DNA from: an uncultured Phycisphaerales bacterium
GTDB lineage: Bacteria; Planctomycetota; Phycisphaerae; Phycisphaerales; SM1A02
Reading direction: 5' to 3'
Length of the DNA stretch: 64,000 bases
Assembly: GCA_905480395.1 (NCBI GenBank)
Contig: CAJQQE010000041.1
Location: forward strand, 1 to 64,000
Part shown: in pieces, positions 53,310-61,007 of the stretch
Layout of the letters: every line of letters begins with the position of its first letter
How positions within the stretch are numbered: the first letter of the stretch is position 1
Position numbers and translations under genes: made by a program
The notes under the pieces: generated by a model
The model's input: only the letters and a program-made list of their open reading frames with translations
Databases searched by the model: none
What the model was told of the DNA's origin: nothing

Positions 53310-53358
53310 GGGGCCCATTCGAATCCCGCGAGGACCTCGGAACGGGTATCTTCGGGGC

Positions 53359-54588
53359 ATGCAAGGATTGGTTTTCTACGACGATGGACGCGGTCACTTC
53401 GGTCCCATGACCGATCTCCGGTCTGCGGTGGATCTCCGCAGTGGAATTCTCACGACTGCCGAGCGACTTTCTCGTCATCTGGGCCTTCCGATGATCGGAA
53501 TGATCGTTCCGAAGTCGATCGAAGGCGTCGTGGCGGCGGCCCATCCCGGAGTCGCGGTCAATCTCGCGCCGGAGGGTGATGGGCCATTTCTAGTTCTCAA
53601 CGCGCGATTGCTTGAAGTTCCGGCTGGCACGGTGCCAGCCCTTGGGACGGCCTTCGTCGATGCCGATGACGACTCGATCGGTTTGGCATTGCTTGATCGG
53701 TCCTCGCTCCGAGCGCTCATCGAAAGTAGGAGCCTTCCGGCCGACGTGACACCGTCAAATTCGACCGACTTGCCCTTGGCGCGGGCCGCCTGGGATGTCT
53801 TCGCGACTGCGGGCAGTCGAATTGCATCTGATCTGAAACTGATGGCGTCGGGGGTTGGGCTGCTCATCGATCCTCGCGCTCGGGGCGCGACGGTACTGGG
53901 GGACCACCCGGTCCAGATCAGCGACGCTGCGGTCATTGATCCGGGGGTCGTCTTTGATGCTCGTGAAGGTGCGATTTTCATCGGCCCACACGTTCACCTG
54001 GGCGTTCATGCGGTCTTTCACGGACCTTGTGCCGTGCTCGAAAAAACTCGTATCGCCGACCATGCCACGATCAAGGCCAACACCGTGATCGGCCCGCATT
54101 GCCGGATTGGCGGTGAGGTGGGCGGCACGGTTTTCCAGGGTTTCTCGAACAAGAGCCACGATGGGCATCTGGGTGACAGTTGGATCGGGTCTTGGGCAAA
54201 CCTCGGGGCTTCCACGGTCAACTCCAATCTACTCAACACCTACGGCGAGGTCATGATGAAATTGACCCCTGGTGGCCCGAGGATTCGAAGTGGGCGGCAG
54301 TTTCTCGGGTGTGTCATCGGGGATCACGCCAAGACGGCGATCGGAACCAGAATCATGACCGGTACCGCCATCGGAACCGGCGCGATGGTGGCGACCAGCA
54401 CGCCGCCGCCGACGACCACGCCGGCTTTTGCTTGGTTGACGGATGATGGAACCAGGGTCTATCGCTTTGAGAAATTCATCGACGTCGCTCGAACTGTCAT
54501 GAGTCGTCGGGAGATCCCGCTTCAGGCCGCCGTCGAGGATCGGCTCCGCGTCCTGCACGCGGAGGCCACCGCGGAGGTCGGCTCGTGA
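53359..54588 (+). CDS. GlmU-like sugar nucleotidyltransferase with left-handed beta-helix
   Basis: The 409-residue protein begins with GLVFYDDGRGHFGPMTDLR, typical of a family annotated as putative sugar nucleotidyltransferases. The C-terminal half (about 190-360) is a left-handed beta-helix with hexapeptide-like strings: VIGPHCRIGGEVGG, WIGSWANLGASTVNSNL, AKTAIGTRIMTGTAIGTG. The N-terminal domain lacks the standard LxxGxGTRxxP pyrophosphorylase signature, so activity is uncertain. Its end overlaps the polA GTG by four bases (GTGA). Confidence 0.8.
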   Translation: MQGLVFYDDGRGHFGPMTDLRSAVDLRSGILTTAERLSRHLGLPMIGMIVPKSIEGVVAAAHPGVAVNLAPEGDGPFLVLNARLLEVPAGTVPALGTAFVDADDDSIGLALLDRSSLRALIESRSLPADVTPSNSTDLPLARAAWDVFATAGSRIASDLKLMASGVGLLIDPRARGATVLGDHPVQISDAAVIDPGVVFDAREGAIFIGPHVHLGVHAVFHGPCAVLEKTRIADHATIKANTVIGPHCRIGGEVGGTVFQGFSNKSHDGHLGDSWIGSWANLGASTVNSNLLNTYGEVMMKLTPGGPRIRSGRQFLGCVIGDHAKTAIGTRIMTGTAIGTGAMVATSTPPPTTTPAFAWLTDDGTRVYRFEKFIDVARTVMSRREIPLQAAVEDRLRVLHAEATAEVGS

Positions 54589-57512
54589 CCGCGGCCACGT
54601 CGGCCGCTGGCCGACCTGAGGTCTTGTATCTCATCGACGGCTATGCCCAGTTCTTTCGGGCCTATCACGCCATTCGAACCGAGATGCACAGTCCGGTCAC
54701 CAGTGAACCGACGCACATGACCTTTGGCTTCACGGACATGATCCTGAAGTTGTTTCGGGAGTATCGGCCGAGCCATCTGGCGGTGGCCCTCGACGTGTCC
54801 GGCGACCGTGGCACGTTCCGTTCACAGATCTTCCCCGAGTACAAAGCGAATCGTGACGCGCCGCCTTCGGATCTCAAGCCACAGGTGGATCGATGTCTCG
54901 AGGTGTTGGGTCAACTCGGCGTTCCCTCATACGGGCTTGAAGGCTTCGAAGCCGACGACGTGATCGCGACGATCGTTCGTCGGATACGTCGAGCGCGTCC
55001 AGAGATCGATATCCGAATCATCTCCAAGGACAAGGATCTCCAGCAGCTGCTGGACGATCAGGTGTCGTTGATCGACGTGCACAAGGACACCTCGACGGGC
55101 CCGGCCGAACTTGCGGAGAAGACCGCCGATCCCAAACGCGATCTTCCCGGAATCAGGCCAGACCAAGTCGTGGACATGCTGACCTTGATGGGTGACAACG
55201 CGGACAACGTGCCAGGCGTGGAAGGCATCGGGCCGAAGACGGCGGCGGGCCTCATTGCCGAGTTTGGATCAATCGAAGGTGTCTACGAATGCATCGACCA
55301 TGAAGAAGGGGTCAAGGATGCCAAGCGGCGGATCAAGGGCAAGCGGCGCGAAAATCTGCTCGCGGCCCGCGATCGAATCCCACTTGGGAGAACCCTTATC
55401 ACCCTCAAGGACGATTGCGACATTGCGTTCGATCTTAAAGATGCGACCGTCCGGTTGGAGGACGTCGACGCGGCGGTAATCGACGAATCGATGCGGATCT
55501 TGGGATTCTCACGTCACCGTCAGGGTTTTCGAGCATTGCTTCAATCGCCAGCTCCAGAAGCTGAGGCAACCTCCGCCCCGGCCTCGGATTCGGCGGTCGA
55601 TGACGCGGCGGGGACACTGTTCGCCGTTGGCGATGGCGCGATCTCGATCACGACGTCGCCGACCTTGGAGCCGGTCGATGGTGACTACCGCATCATCAGA
55701 ACCTTGGACGAACTCGACGCCATGGTCGAACGGTCCCGCGAGGCGGGGCTGATCGCGATCGATACCGAAACCGATTCGCTGGGGCCTCGGACCGCAACGC
55801 TGGCCGGCGTCTCCGTTTCCTGGGAGGTCGGCTCCGGCGTCTACGTGCCGCTTCGTTCTCCGGAGCCAGAGACGCATCTCGATCTTGAGGCCGCGCGACC
55901 GGCGTTGAAGCGATTGCTCGGAGATTCCGACATCGGAAAAGTCGGACATAATCTGAAGTTCGACCTGGTGGTACTTCGAGCTCACGGATTAATGGTGCAA
56001 GGCGTGGTCGGCGATTCGATGGTGGCGTCATACGTCGAGGATGCCACCCGAGCGACCCACAAACTCGATGCCCTGAGCGAGTCCATCCTCGATCGCCGTT
56101 GTGTGCCGATCGAAGCGCTGATTGGACGGGGAAAGACCCAGAGGACGTTTAGCGAGGTTCCATTGGCGGAGGCCGCGCCATACGCCGGCGAGGACGCGGA
56201 CGTCTCTCTTCGTCTTGAGCGGCGATTCCGAGGGGAACTCGAATCGGAAGCGCTCACGACCCTCTACGACCGAACCGAGGTCCCATTGGTGGAAGTGCTG
56301 GCCGGTCTGGAGTACGAGGGGATTCGAGTCGAGCCCGATGAACTCGATCGTCAGCGTGAAGGGCTTCAGGTCAGAATCGAAGAACTCCGGCAGTCCATCG
56401 TGGAGGCGGCGCCCCATGCTTTTAGTCCTGATTCGCCGAAGCAACTGGCGGTCGCGCTCTTCAATTTGCCGTCTGCGGAACCGCCTGGATTGGGCATCAA
56501 GCCGTTGAAGAAGGGGAAGACCGGCCCCAGCACCGACGCCGAGGTGATGGAGAAACTGGCCGACGACCCCAATGTTCAAACGCCGATCCCCTCGCTCATT
56601 CTTGAGTACCGGCAACTGACCAAGCTCGTCAATACCTACCTCTTGGCGCTGAAGGCGGCGATCCGTCCGGAGACCGGGCGGATTCATGCCTCCTTCAATC
56701 AGACGGTGACCGCGACGGGACGTCTCTCTTCCAGTGATCCGAATCTGCAGAATATCCCGATCCGCACCGAGGTTGGGCGGCAGATCCGGCGGGCGTTTGT
56801 CGCGGAACCTGGGCATGTACTTCTGGCCGCGGATTACTCGCAGGTCGAACTCCGAATGCTGGCGCACCTCTCGGGGGACCAGAATCTGCGGGCGGCCTTC
56901 CACCGGGGTGATGATATTCACGCGGCCGTCGCAAGCGAGGTCATGGGCATACCCCTCGATGAAGTCGACGCGGCGGCGAGGACCACGGCGAAGATGATCA
57001 ACTTCGGCATTGTCTACGGTGTGACTGCGTACGGCCTGGCTCGACGGCTCGGGGCTGACACCGACATTCCACGTGCCGACCAGATCATCGCGGACTACAA
57101 GGCGCGATTTCCTGGGATCAAGGACTTTCTCGAAGCCTGCATTGAGCAGGCTCGTACGGAGGGGTGGGTCTCGACGATTTTAGGACGTCGTCGGTCGATT
57201 CCGCAGATTCATGCTCGCAACCCCCAGGAGCGCTCGCAGGGCGAACGCATGGCCATCAACACGGTGGTGCAGGGGAGTGCCGCCGATCTGATCAAGCGGG
57301 CCATGATCGATCTGCACGAGGCGCTTCCAGGCGTGAATCCTCGGGCTCGAATGATCCTTCAGATCCATGATGAACTGGTCTTTGAGGTGCCCGAGGGTGA
57401 GGTTGAATCCGTCGCGTCCATCGTCCGGGAACGCATGGAGAAGGCGATGGATCTCACGGTTCCGCTGCTGGCCGAGCCATCTTGGGGGCCGAGTTGGGCG
57501 GACACCAAGTGA
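54585..57512 (+). CDS. polA: DNA polymerase I
   Basis: The 975-residue repair and primer-removing polymerase has three parts. The N-terminal 5'-3' exonuclease (to about 300) has the YLIDGYAQFFRAYHAIR opening and DNVPGVEGIGPKTA. The 3'-5' exonuclease (about 365-540) shows IAIDTETDSLGP, so proofreading is likely active. The polymerase domain has SSDPNLQNIPIR, AADYSQVELRMLAHLSGD (D in motif A), the O-helix RTTAKMINFGIVYGV and IHDELVFEV. GTG at 54585 overlaps the previous stop (GTGA). tRNA-Asp follows. Confidence 0.95.
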   Translation: MTAATSAAGRPEVLYLIDGYAQFFRAYHAIRTEMHSPVTSEPTHMTFGFTDMILKLFREYRPSHLAVALDVSGDRGTFRSQIFPEYKANRDAPPSDLKPQVDRCLEVLGQLGVPSYGLEGFEADDVIATIVRRIRRARPEIDIRIISKDKDLQQLLDDQVSLIDVHKDTSTGPAELAEKTADPKRDLPGIRPDQVVDMLTLMGDNADNVPGVEGIGPKTAAGLIAEFGSIEGVYECIDHEEGVKDAKRRIKGKRRENLLAARDRIPLGRTLITLKDDCDIAFDLKDATVRLEDVDAAVIDESMRILGFSRHRQGFRALLQSPAPEAEATSAPASDSAVDDAAGTLFAVGDGAISITTSPTLEPVDGDYRIIRTLDELDAMVERSREAGLIAIDTETDSLGPRTATLAGVSVSWEVGSGVYVPLRSPEPETHLDLEAARPALKRLLGDSDIGKVGHNLKFDLVVLRAHGLMVQGVVGDSMVASYVEDATRATHKLDALSESILDRRCVPIEALIGRGKTQRTFSEVPLAEAAPYAGEDADVSLRLERRFRGELESEALTTLYDRTEVPLVEVLAGLEYEGIRVEPDELDRQREGLQVRIEELRQSIVEAAPHAFSPDSPKQLAVALFNLPSAEPPGLGIKPLKKGKTGPSTDAEVMEKLADDPNVQTPIPSLILEYRQLTKLVNTYLLALKAAIRPETGRIHASFNQTVTATGRLSSSDPNLQNIPIRTEVGRQIRRAFVAEPGHVLLAADYSQVELRMLAHLSGDQNLRAAFHRGDDIHAAVASEVMGIPLDEVDAAARTTAKMINFGIVYGVTAYGLARRLGADTDIPRADQIIADYKARFPGIKDFLEACIEQARTEGWVSTILGRRRSIPQIHARNPQERSQGERMAINTVVQGSAADLIKRAMIDLHEALPGVNPRARMILQIHDELVFEVPEGEVESVASIVRERMEKAMDLTVPLLAEPSWGPSWADTK

Positions 57513-57551
57513 CCAAGTCCCCGATGGCCTCAAGCCCTGTTTCTTGCCGAC

Positions 57552-57579
57552 TTGACGGAAGCCCGGGGGACGCTAGTCT
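57552..57579 (+). promoter_or_regulatory. Promoter of tRNA-Asp
   Basis: TTGACG (57552-57557) and TAGTCT (57574-57579) are spaced by 16 bases. Transcription would start at about 57586, ahead of a 6-bp hairpin with a TTCG loop (57589-57604) and another at about 57611-57628. The tRNA begins at 57643. Confidence 0.5.
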
Positions 57580-57642
57580 GTACCGTCTCAGCGGTTCGCC
57601 GCTGTGGGTCTCACCGGTTTCGGTGAGTGGAAAATTCAGCGA

Positions 57643-57716
57643 GGGGCGGTAGCTCAATTGGTTAGAGTACCGGCCTGTCACGCCGGTGGTTGCGGGTTCG
57701 AGTCCCGTCCGCCTCG
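57643..57716 (+). tRNA. tRNA-Asp (anticodon GTC)
   Basis: A 74-base cloverleaf. The acceptor arms GGGGCGG and CCGCCTC pair with one G-U. The D arm GCTCAATTGGTTAGAGT and the T arm TGCGGGTTCGAGTCCCGTC are regular. The anticodon stem CCGGC/GCCGG with loop CTGTCAC gives GTC, which reads aspartate codons. The discriminator base is G at 57716, and CCA is not encoded. A terminator follows at once. Confidence 0.95.
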
Positions 57717-57719
57717 CTT

Positions 57720-57753
57720 CGCGGCTTCCTTCGGGAGGCCGCGTTCCATTTTT
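57720..57753 (+). terminator. Terminator of tRNA-Asp
   Basis: A 10-bp stem (57720-57729 with 57734-57743, one G-U) capped by a TTCG tetraloop is followed by TTCCATTTTT. It starts four bases after the tRNA. Confidence 0.8.
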
Positions 57754-57875
57754 GGGGTGGGGTGATTTCTGAGGGGCGAGGGGGGGGTTGGCCGTTGAGC
57801 GGTGGGGCCCTCGGAGGCTCCGAACCGCTTATATTCTTCGAAGCCCGATGGGAATGCCAACGGTTGGGGCTGGAT

Positions 57876-58448
57876 TCAGCCAGCAGGCTCGTTGCCGGGC
57901 TTCCACTTGATGTTGCAGCCCAGACTGGGCCGTTGGTCACTGGGGACTGGCCGGCCCTCCAGGACGGCCTCCACCGCCGTGTCAAGATCGGCTCCGGTCG
58001 CCGGCAGCTCGCCGCCCGGACGGCTATCACAGAATTGGCCGCGGTACACCAATCGCCGATCAGCATCAAAGAGGAAGAAATCTGGCGTACAGGCCGCGCC
58101 GAATGCTTTGGCGACCGATTGGTCTTCATCGAACAAGTAGGGGAAGATGTAATTCCGGGCCTCAGACTCCTTCGCCATCTCGTTGGGATGATCCGCGGGA
58201 TGGGTTTCGACGTCGTTTGACATGATCGCGTAGATCGCGAGGCCGTCGTGCTTCCAATCTCGGGTCAGTTCGGAGAGTTGGTCGGCGATGTGGGTCACAA
58301 ACGGGCAGTGGTTGCAGATGAAGGCGACCAACACGGCTGGTGCGGCGGCGACATCCTGAAGGTCATGCATCTGGCCGGCAGAATCCGGGAGGCTGAATTC
58401 AGGTGCGAAAGTGTGGAGATCGACCATGGTGGAAGGGGTTCGAGGCAT
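57876..58448 (-). CDS. Thioredoxin-fold redoxin (AhpC/TSA-like)
   Basis: The 190-residue protein has a peroxiredoxin/thioredoxin-like fold with the opening APEFSLPDSAGQMHDL and a redox motif C45-N-H-C48 in AFICNHCPFV. Later PYLFDEDQSVAKAFGAACTPDFFLFD supplies the family's cis-proline region, ending with a C in SLGC near the C-terminus. Proteins of this type are thiol-disulfide or peroxide-handling enzymes; the exact substrate is unknown. No signal peptide is evident. ATG at 58448 has GGAG 6 bases upstream and is preferred over a TTG 12 bases earlier. Confidence 0.84.
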   Translation of the reverse strand: MPRTPSTMVDLHTFAPEFSLPDSAGQMHDLQDVAAAPAVLVAFICNHCPFVTHIADQLSELTRDWKHDGLAIYAIMSNDVETHPADHPNEMAKESEARNYIFPYLFDEDQSVAKAFGAACTPDFFLFDADRRLVYRGQFCDSRPGGELPATGADLDTAVEAVLEGRPVPSDQRPSLGCNIKWKPGNEPAG

Positions 58449-58515
58449 CGGAAGCTCCAAAAGGGGAAACCGGAGGATTCGGTTGAAGAGTCAACCGGTC
58501 GATCAGATCAGGGAT

Positions 58516-59040
58516 TCAACTCTGGCCGATGAGAACACCGCAGCCGAACACGATCAGGCCGCCGACCATGGTCCCAAACAGAGCCTTGAGAATCGGCGTA
58601 TCCATGTATCGGCGACGGATGATCGAAATCGCAAGAAGTTCGATCAGAACAACCCCAACGGCCACCATGGTGGCGAGTTCAAATTCGTTGATGAGATAGG
58701 GCAGGGTGTGTCCCAACCCGCCGACGGCGGTCGCGCCGCCGCAGATCAGCCCTCGAACCACGGGCGAGCCTCGGCCGCTCATCTTGCCGTCATCACTCAT
58801 CGCCTCCGCAAAGGCCATGCTGATACCAGCCCCGAGCGCCGCGGCGAGTCCGACTTTGAAGGTCGGCCCCGTTTCTTTGGTGGCGAACGCCGCGGCGAAC
58901 AGCGGAGCCAAGGTCGAGACCGAGCCGTCCATCAATCCAGCCAGTCCCGGTTGGACGACCTGTAGGATGAAACGTCTCCGTTCAGCACTTTCGGGGGTGC
59001 CGGCGTCTTGTGGAGGAGGCGTTGCGGGGGCGTTCATCAT
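58516..59040 (-). CDS. VIT1/CCC1-like membrane transporter
   Basis: The 174-residue protein has about four to five membrane segments. The family-type string AGLMDGSVSTLAPLFAAAFAT lies near residue 35, with GISMAFAEAMSD after it and RGLICGGATAVGG. The family contains vacuolar iron transporters and related manganese exporters; substrate here is open. Its ATG overlaps the stop of the zinc-ribbon gene by four bases, which suggests a coupled pair. Confidence 0.76.
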   Translation of the reverse strand: MMNAPATPPPQDAGTPESAERRRFILQVVQPGLAGLMDGSVSTLAPLFAAAFATKETGPTFKVGLAAALGAGISMAFAEAMSDDGKMSGRGSPVVRGLICGGATAVGGLGHTLPYLINEFELATMVAVGVVLIELLAISIIRRRYMDTPILKALFGTMVGGLIVFGCGVLIGQS

Positions 59041-59279
59041 CGGAGTTGCAGCAGCACCAGGACGGCAATGATCGTGATCACCAGAATCACCACGGACTTC
59101 GCGGAGAGGATGCCCCCGGCCTTATCGGCCGGGGTGCGACTGACTCGATTTTCGACGATTTCATTGCAGTGTGGGCATTGATAGGCCTCGTCCCAAATCT
59201 CTCGCCCGCAGTCGGGGCAGAATCCCGTCTCGCCAGCAAAACGATCGAGGTCGTCATCGGTAGGGTCTTCATCAACCAT
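59037..59279 (-). CDS. Small zinc-ribbon membrane protein
   Basis: The 80-residue protein has a zinc ribbon FCPDCGREIW...CPHCNE (four cysteines in CxxC pairs, residues 21-38) and one C-terminal membrane helix (about 61-78, SVVILVITIIAVLVLLQL). The stop overlaps the VIT1-like start (ATGA). Such small zinc-ribbon membrane proteins often accompany transporters or proteases; function is unknown. The two genes probably act together. Confidence 0.75.
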   Translation of the reverse strand: MVDEDPTDDDLDRFAGETGFCPDCGREIWDEAYQCPHCNEIVENRVSRTPADKAGGILSAKSVVILVITIIAVLVLLQLR

Positions 59280-59382
59280 GCCACGAGGCTAGCAGCCCCG
59301 TGGCATGGATGTGGTCTTGATCACCGTGGAGCAGCCGTTTTCCGGGTAATAAAAAGAGGATTCGAAGCACTGATCGAATCAA

Positions 59383-59961
59383 CTATGCAGAACGAGCGTG
59401 GCGTTGATTCAGGCGGGAAGGCTCGATGACCTGTTCAGAGTCGAGGGTTTTTCGAAGTTTATCGATACCGCGGTGCTTCCAATTGTTGATCGTGGAGACC
59501 GAGACGCCCAGGCTTCGTGCGGCATCCGCATAGCTCTTTCCTTCGCACACGATCATTCGCAACGCATCGCGTTCGTCGTGGCTCAGTCGTGCGAACGCTC
59601 GTTCGACGGACTTTGTGGTCGCGATGTGCTCATCGGTTCGTCCTTCGAGCACATTTCCGATCTCGAGACGTTTTCGAGGTACGACCTTTTCGTCAAGGAT
59701 TTCACGAAGCCGGACCGATCGCGAGTAGCGACGTCGGAGGATGTTGTGCACGATCTTGAGCAGGTAGCTGATCGAGATCTCCAGTTCCTCCAGTCTGGGG
59801 TGCTGGAGCAGCCGCACAAAGGCCTCCTGCGTGGCATCTTCGGCGATGGCGGGCTCTGCCGACTTCCTCGCGAATGCGTAGACGCGGTCGTAGTAGGCTT
59901 CGAAGAGACCAAGAACAAGATCCGCCCGCTTCTGTTTCGTGTTCGATTCTTGAATTTCCAT
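59383..59961 (-). CDS. ECF-type RNA polymerase sigma factor
   Basis: The 192-residue protein shows sigma region 2 (LFEAYYDRVYAFARK, then EDATQEAFVRLLQ and SYLLKIVHNILRRR). Region 4 reads AFARLSHDERDALRMIVCEG, then SYADAARSLGVSVSTINNWKHRGIDKLR, with a clear helix-turn-helix. It lacks regions 1 and 3, as expected for the ECF group. No anti-sigma factor is next to it; a response regulator gene lies divergent 328 bases away. AGGAAAG stands about 14 bases ahead of the ATG. Confidence 0.88.
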   Translation of the reverse strand: MEIQESNTKQKRADLVLGLFEAYYDRVYAFARKSAEPAIAEDATQEAFVRLLQHPRLEELEISISYLLKIVHNILRRRYSRSVRLREILDEKVVPRKRLEIGNVLEGRTDEHIATTKSVERAFARLSHDERDALRMIVCEGKSYADAARSLGVSVSTINNWKHRGIDKLRKTLDSEQVIEPSRLNQRHARSA

Positions 59962-60289
59962 GACGATTCGCTTTCCTGCTTAGTTGTCGTCCTGGTTTTC
60001 TCAGGAACGACGCGGTGGCCCATCTCGCTGTTCGGTGGCCATCGTGTCACACATGCTTTGCCCTTCGGAACCATTGCCTCACCGAAGGGTCGTTACCTAT
60101 AGAACACCACTCGCGTCGTTCTCTCTATGGGGTCGATACCTAGGCTTTGGTTTCGGAGCACAAAAGTCCATTTTTCGCCTTCCAGAGGCATTTCTTCTGG
60201 AGTAAATTTTCACCAGAGCGGTTGAATCGGTCGAGAACTAGATTGAACGATTCTTTGATCGCCAAAGTCGGCCTAGGAAAACGCCTCGA
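59962..60289. other. Divergent regulatory region between the sigma factor and response regulator genes
   Basis: This 328-base gap must hold promoters for both genes. TTGAAT (60221-60226) and TTGAAC (60243-60248) resemble -35 elements, but no matching -10 box is convincing. No gene or strong hairpin is visible. Short open frames here have no recognisable features. Confidence 0.4.
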
Positions 60290-60934
60290 ATGCAATCCGA
60301 CCAAAGCGTGATCATTGCGGATGACCATTCGCTCATTCGTTCTGCGTTGGTGGCACTGCTCAACGACTCCCCAGGCCTTCATGTCGTCGCAGATGTCGAA
60401 AATGCTGACCAGGCGCTCCGGGAGACGGCCAAGAATCGTCCAGATGTCGTGGTGCTCGATATTGACATGCCCGGGGTCGACGCGTTTCAGGCTGCCACAG
60501 AAGTTCGTCAGATCAGTCCGAAGACGGAAGTGATCTTCCTCTCGGGCTCATGCAACGACCATTTCATCGAATCCGCGAGGGCCTCTGGGGCACGCGGTTA
60601 CGTCTACAAGGGTGACGATCCCGAGGAGCTCGTGGCCGCCATCCGAGCGGTTGGAAAAGGTGGATCGTTCTACTCGACGAGTGTGAGCGAGCGCATCGCC
60701 ACGATGCCCGGGCAAAAGGGCGGCGGATCAAGACTCTCGCTTCTCTCATCTCGCGAACTGGAGACGCTTCGCTACATTGCCAAGGGGCTCTCCAAGAAAG
60801 AGATCGCCCCGCTCATGCACATCAGCGTGAAGACGGTGGACAAGCATGTCACGCAATTGATGACGAAATTGGAGATTCATGACCGGGTTGGTCTCTCGCG
60901 TTATGCGATCCGCGAAGGACTAATCGATCCCTGA
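60290..60934 (+). CDS. NarL/FixJ-type response regulator
   Basis: The 214-residue protein has a receiver domain with acidic pair D11/D12, phospho-acceptor D57 in VVVLDIDMPG, Ser at about 85 in FLSGSC and K107 in YVYKGD. A C-terminal LuxR-type helix-turn-helix follows (about 150-205: LSSRELETLRYIAKG, then KKEIAPLMHISVKTVDKHVT). It binds DNA when phosphorylated. A hybrid histidine kinase lies downstream on the opposite strand and may signal to it; that pairing is inferred from neighbourhood only. Confidence 0.92.
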   Translation: MQSDQSVIIADDHSLIRSALVALLNDSPGLHVVADVENADQALRETAKNRPDVVVLDIDMPGVDAFQAATEVRQISPKTEVIFLSGSCNDHFIESARASGARGYVYKGDDPEELVAAIRAVGKGGSFYSTSVSERIATMPGQKGGGSRLSLLSSRELETLRYIAKGLSKKEIAPLMHISVKTVDKHVTQLMTKLEIHDRVGLSRYAIREGLIDP

Positions 60935-61007
60935 GTCGCGGGCTTCGACTCGCGGCCTCTTTTCTAGAGGGCCAATCGGCAACTCAATTCGGCGGTGGTA
61001 CGCCGGC

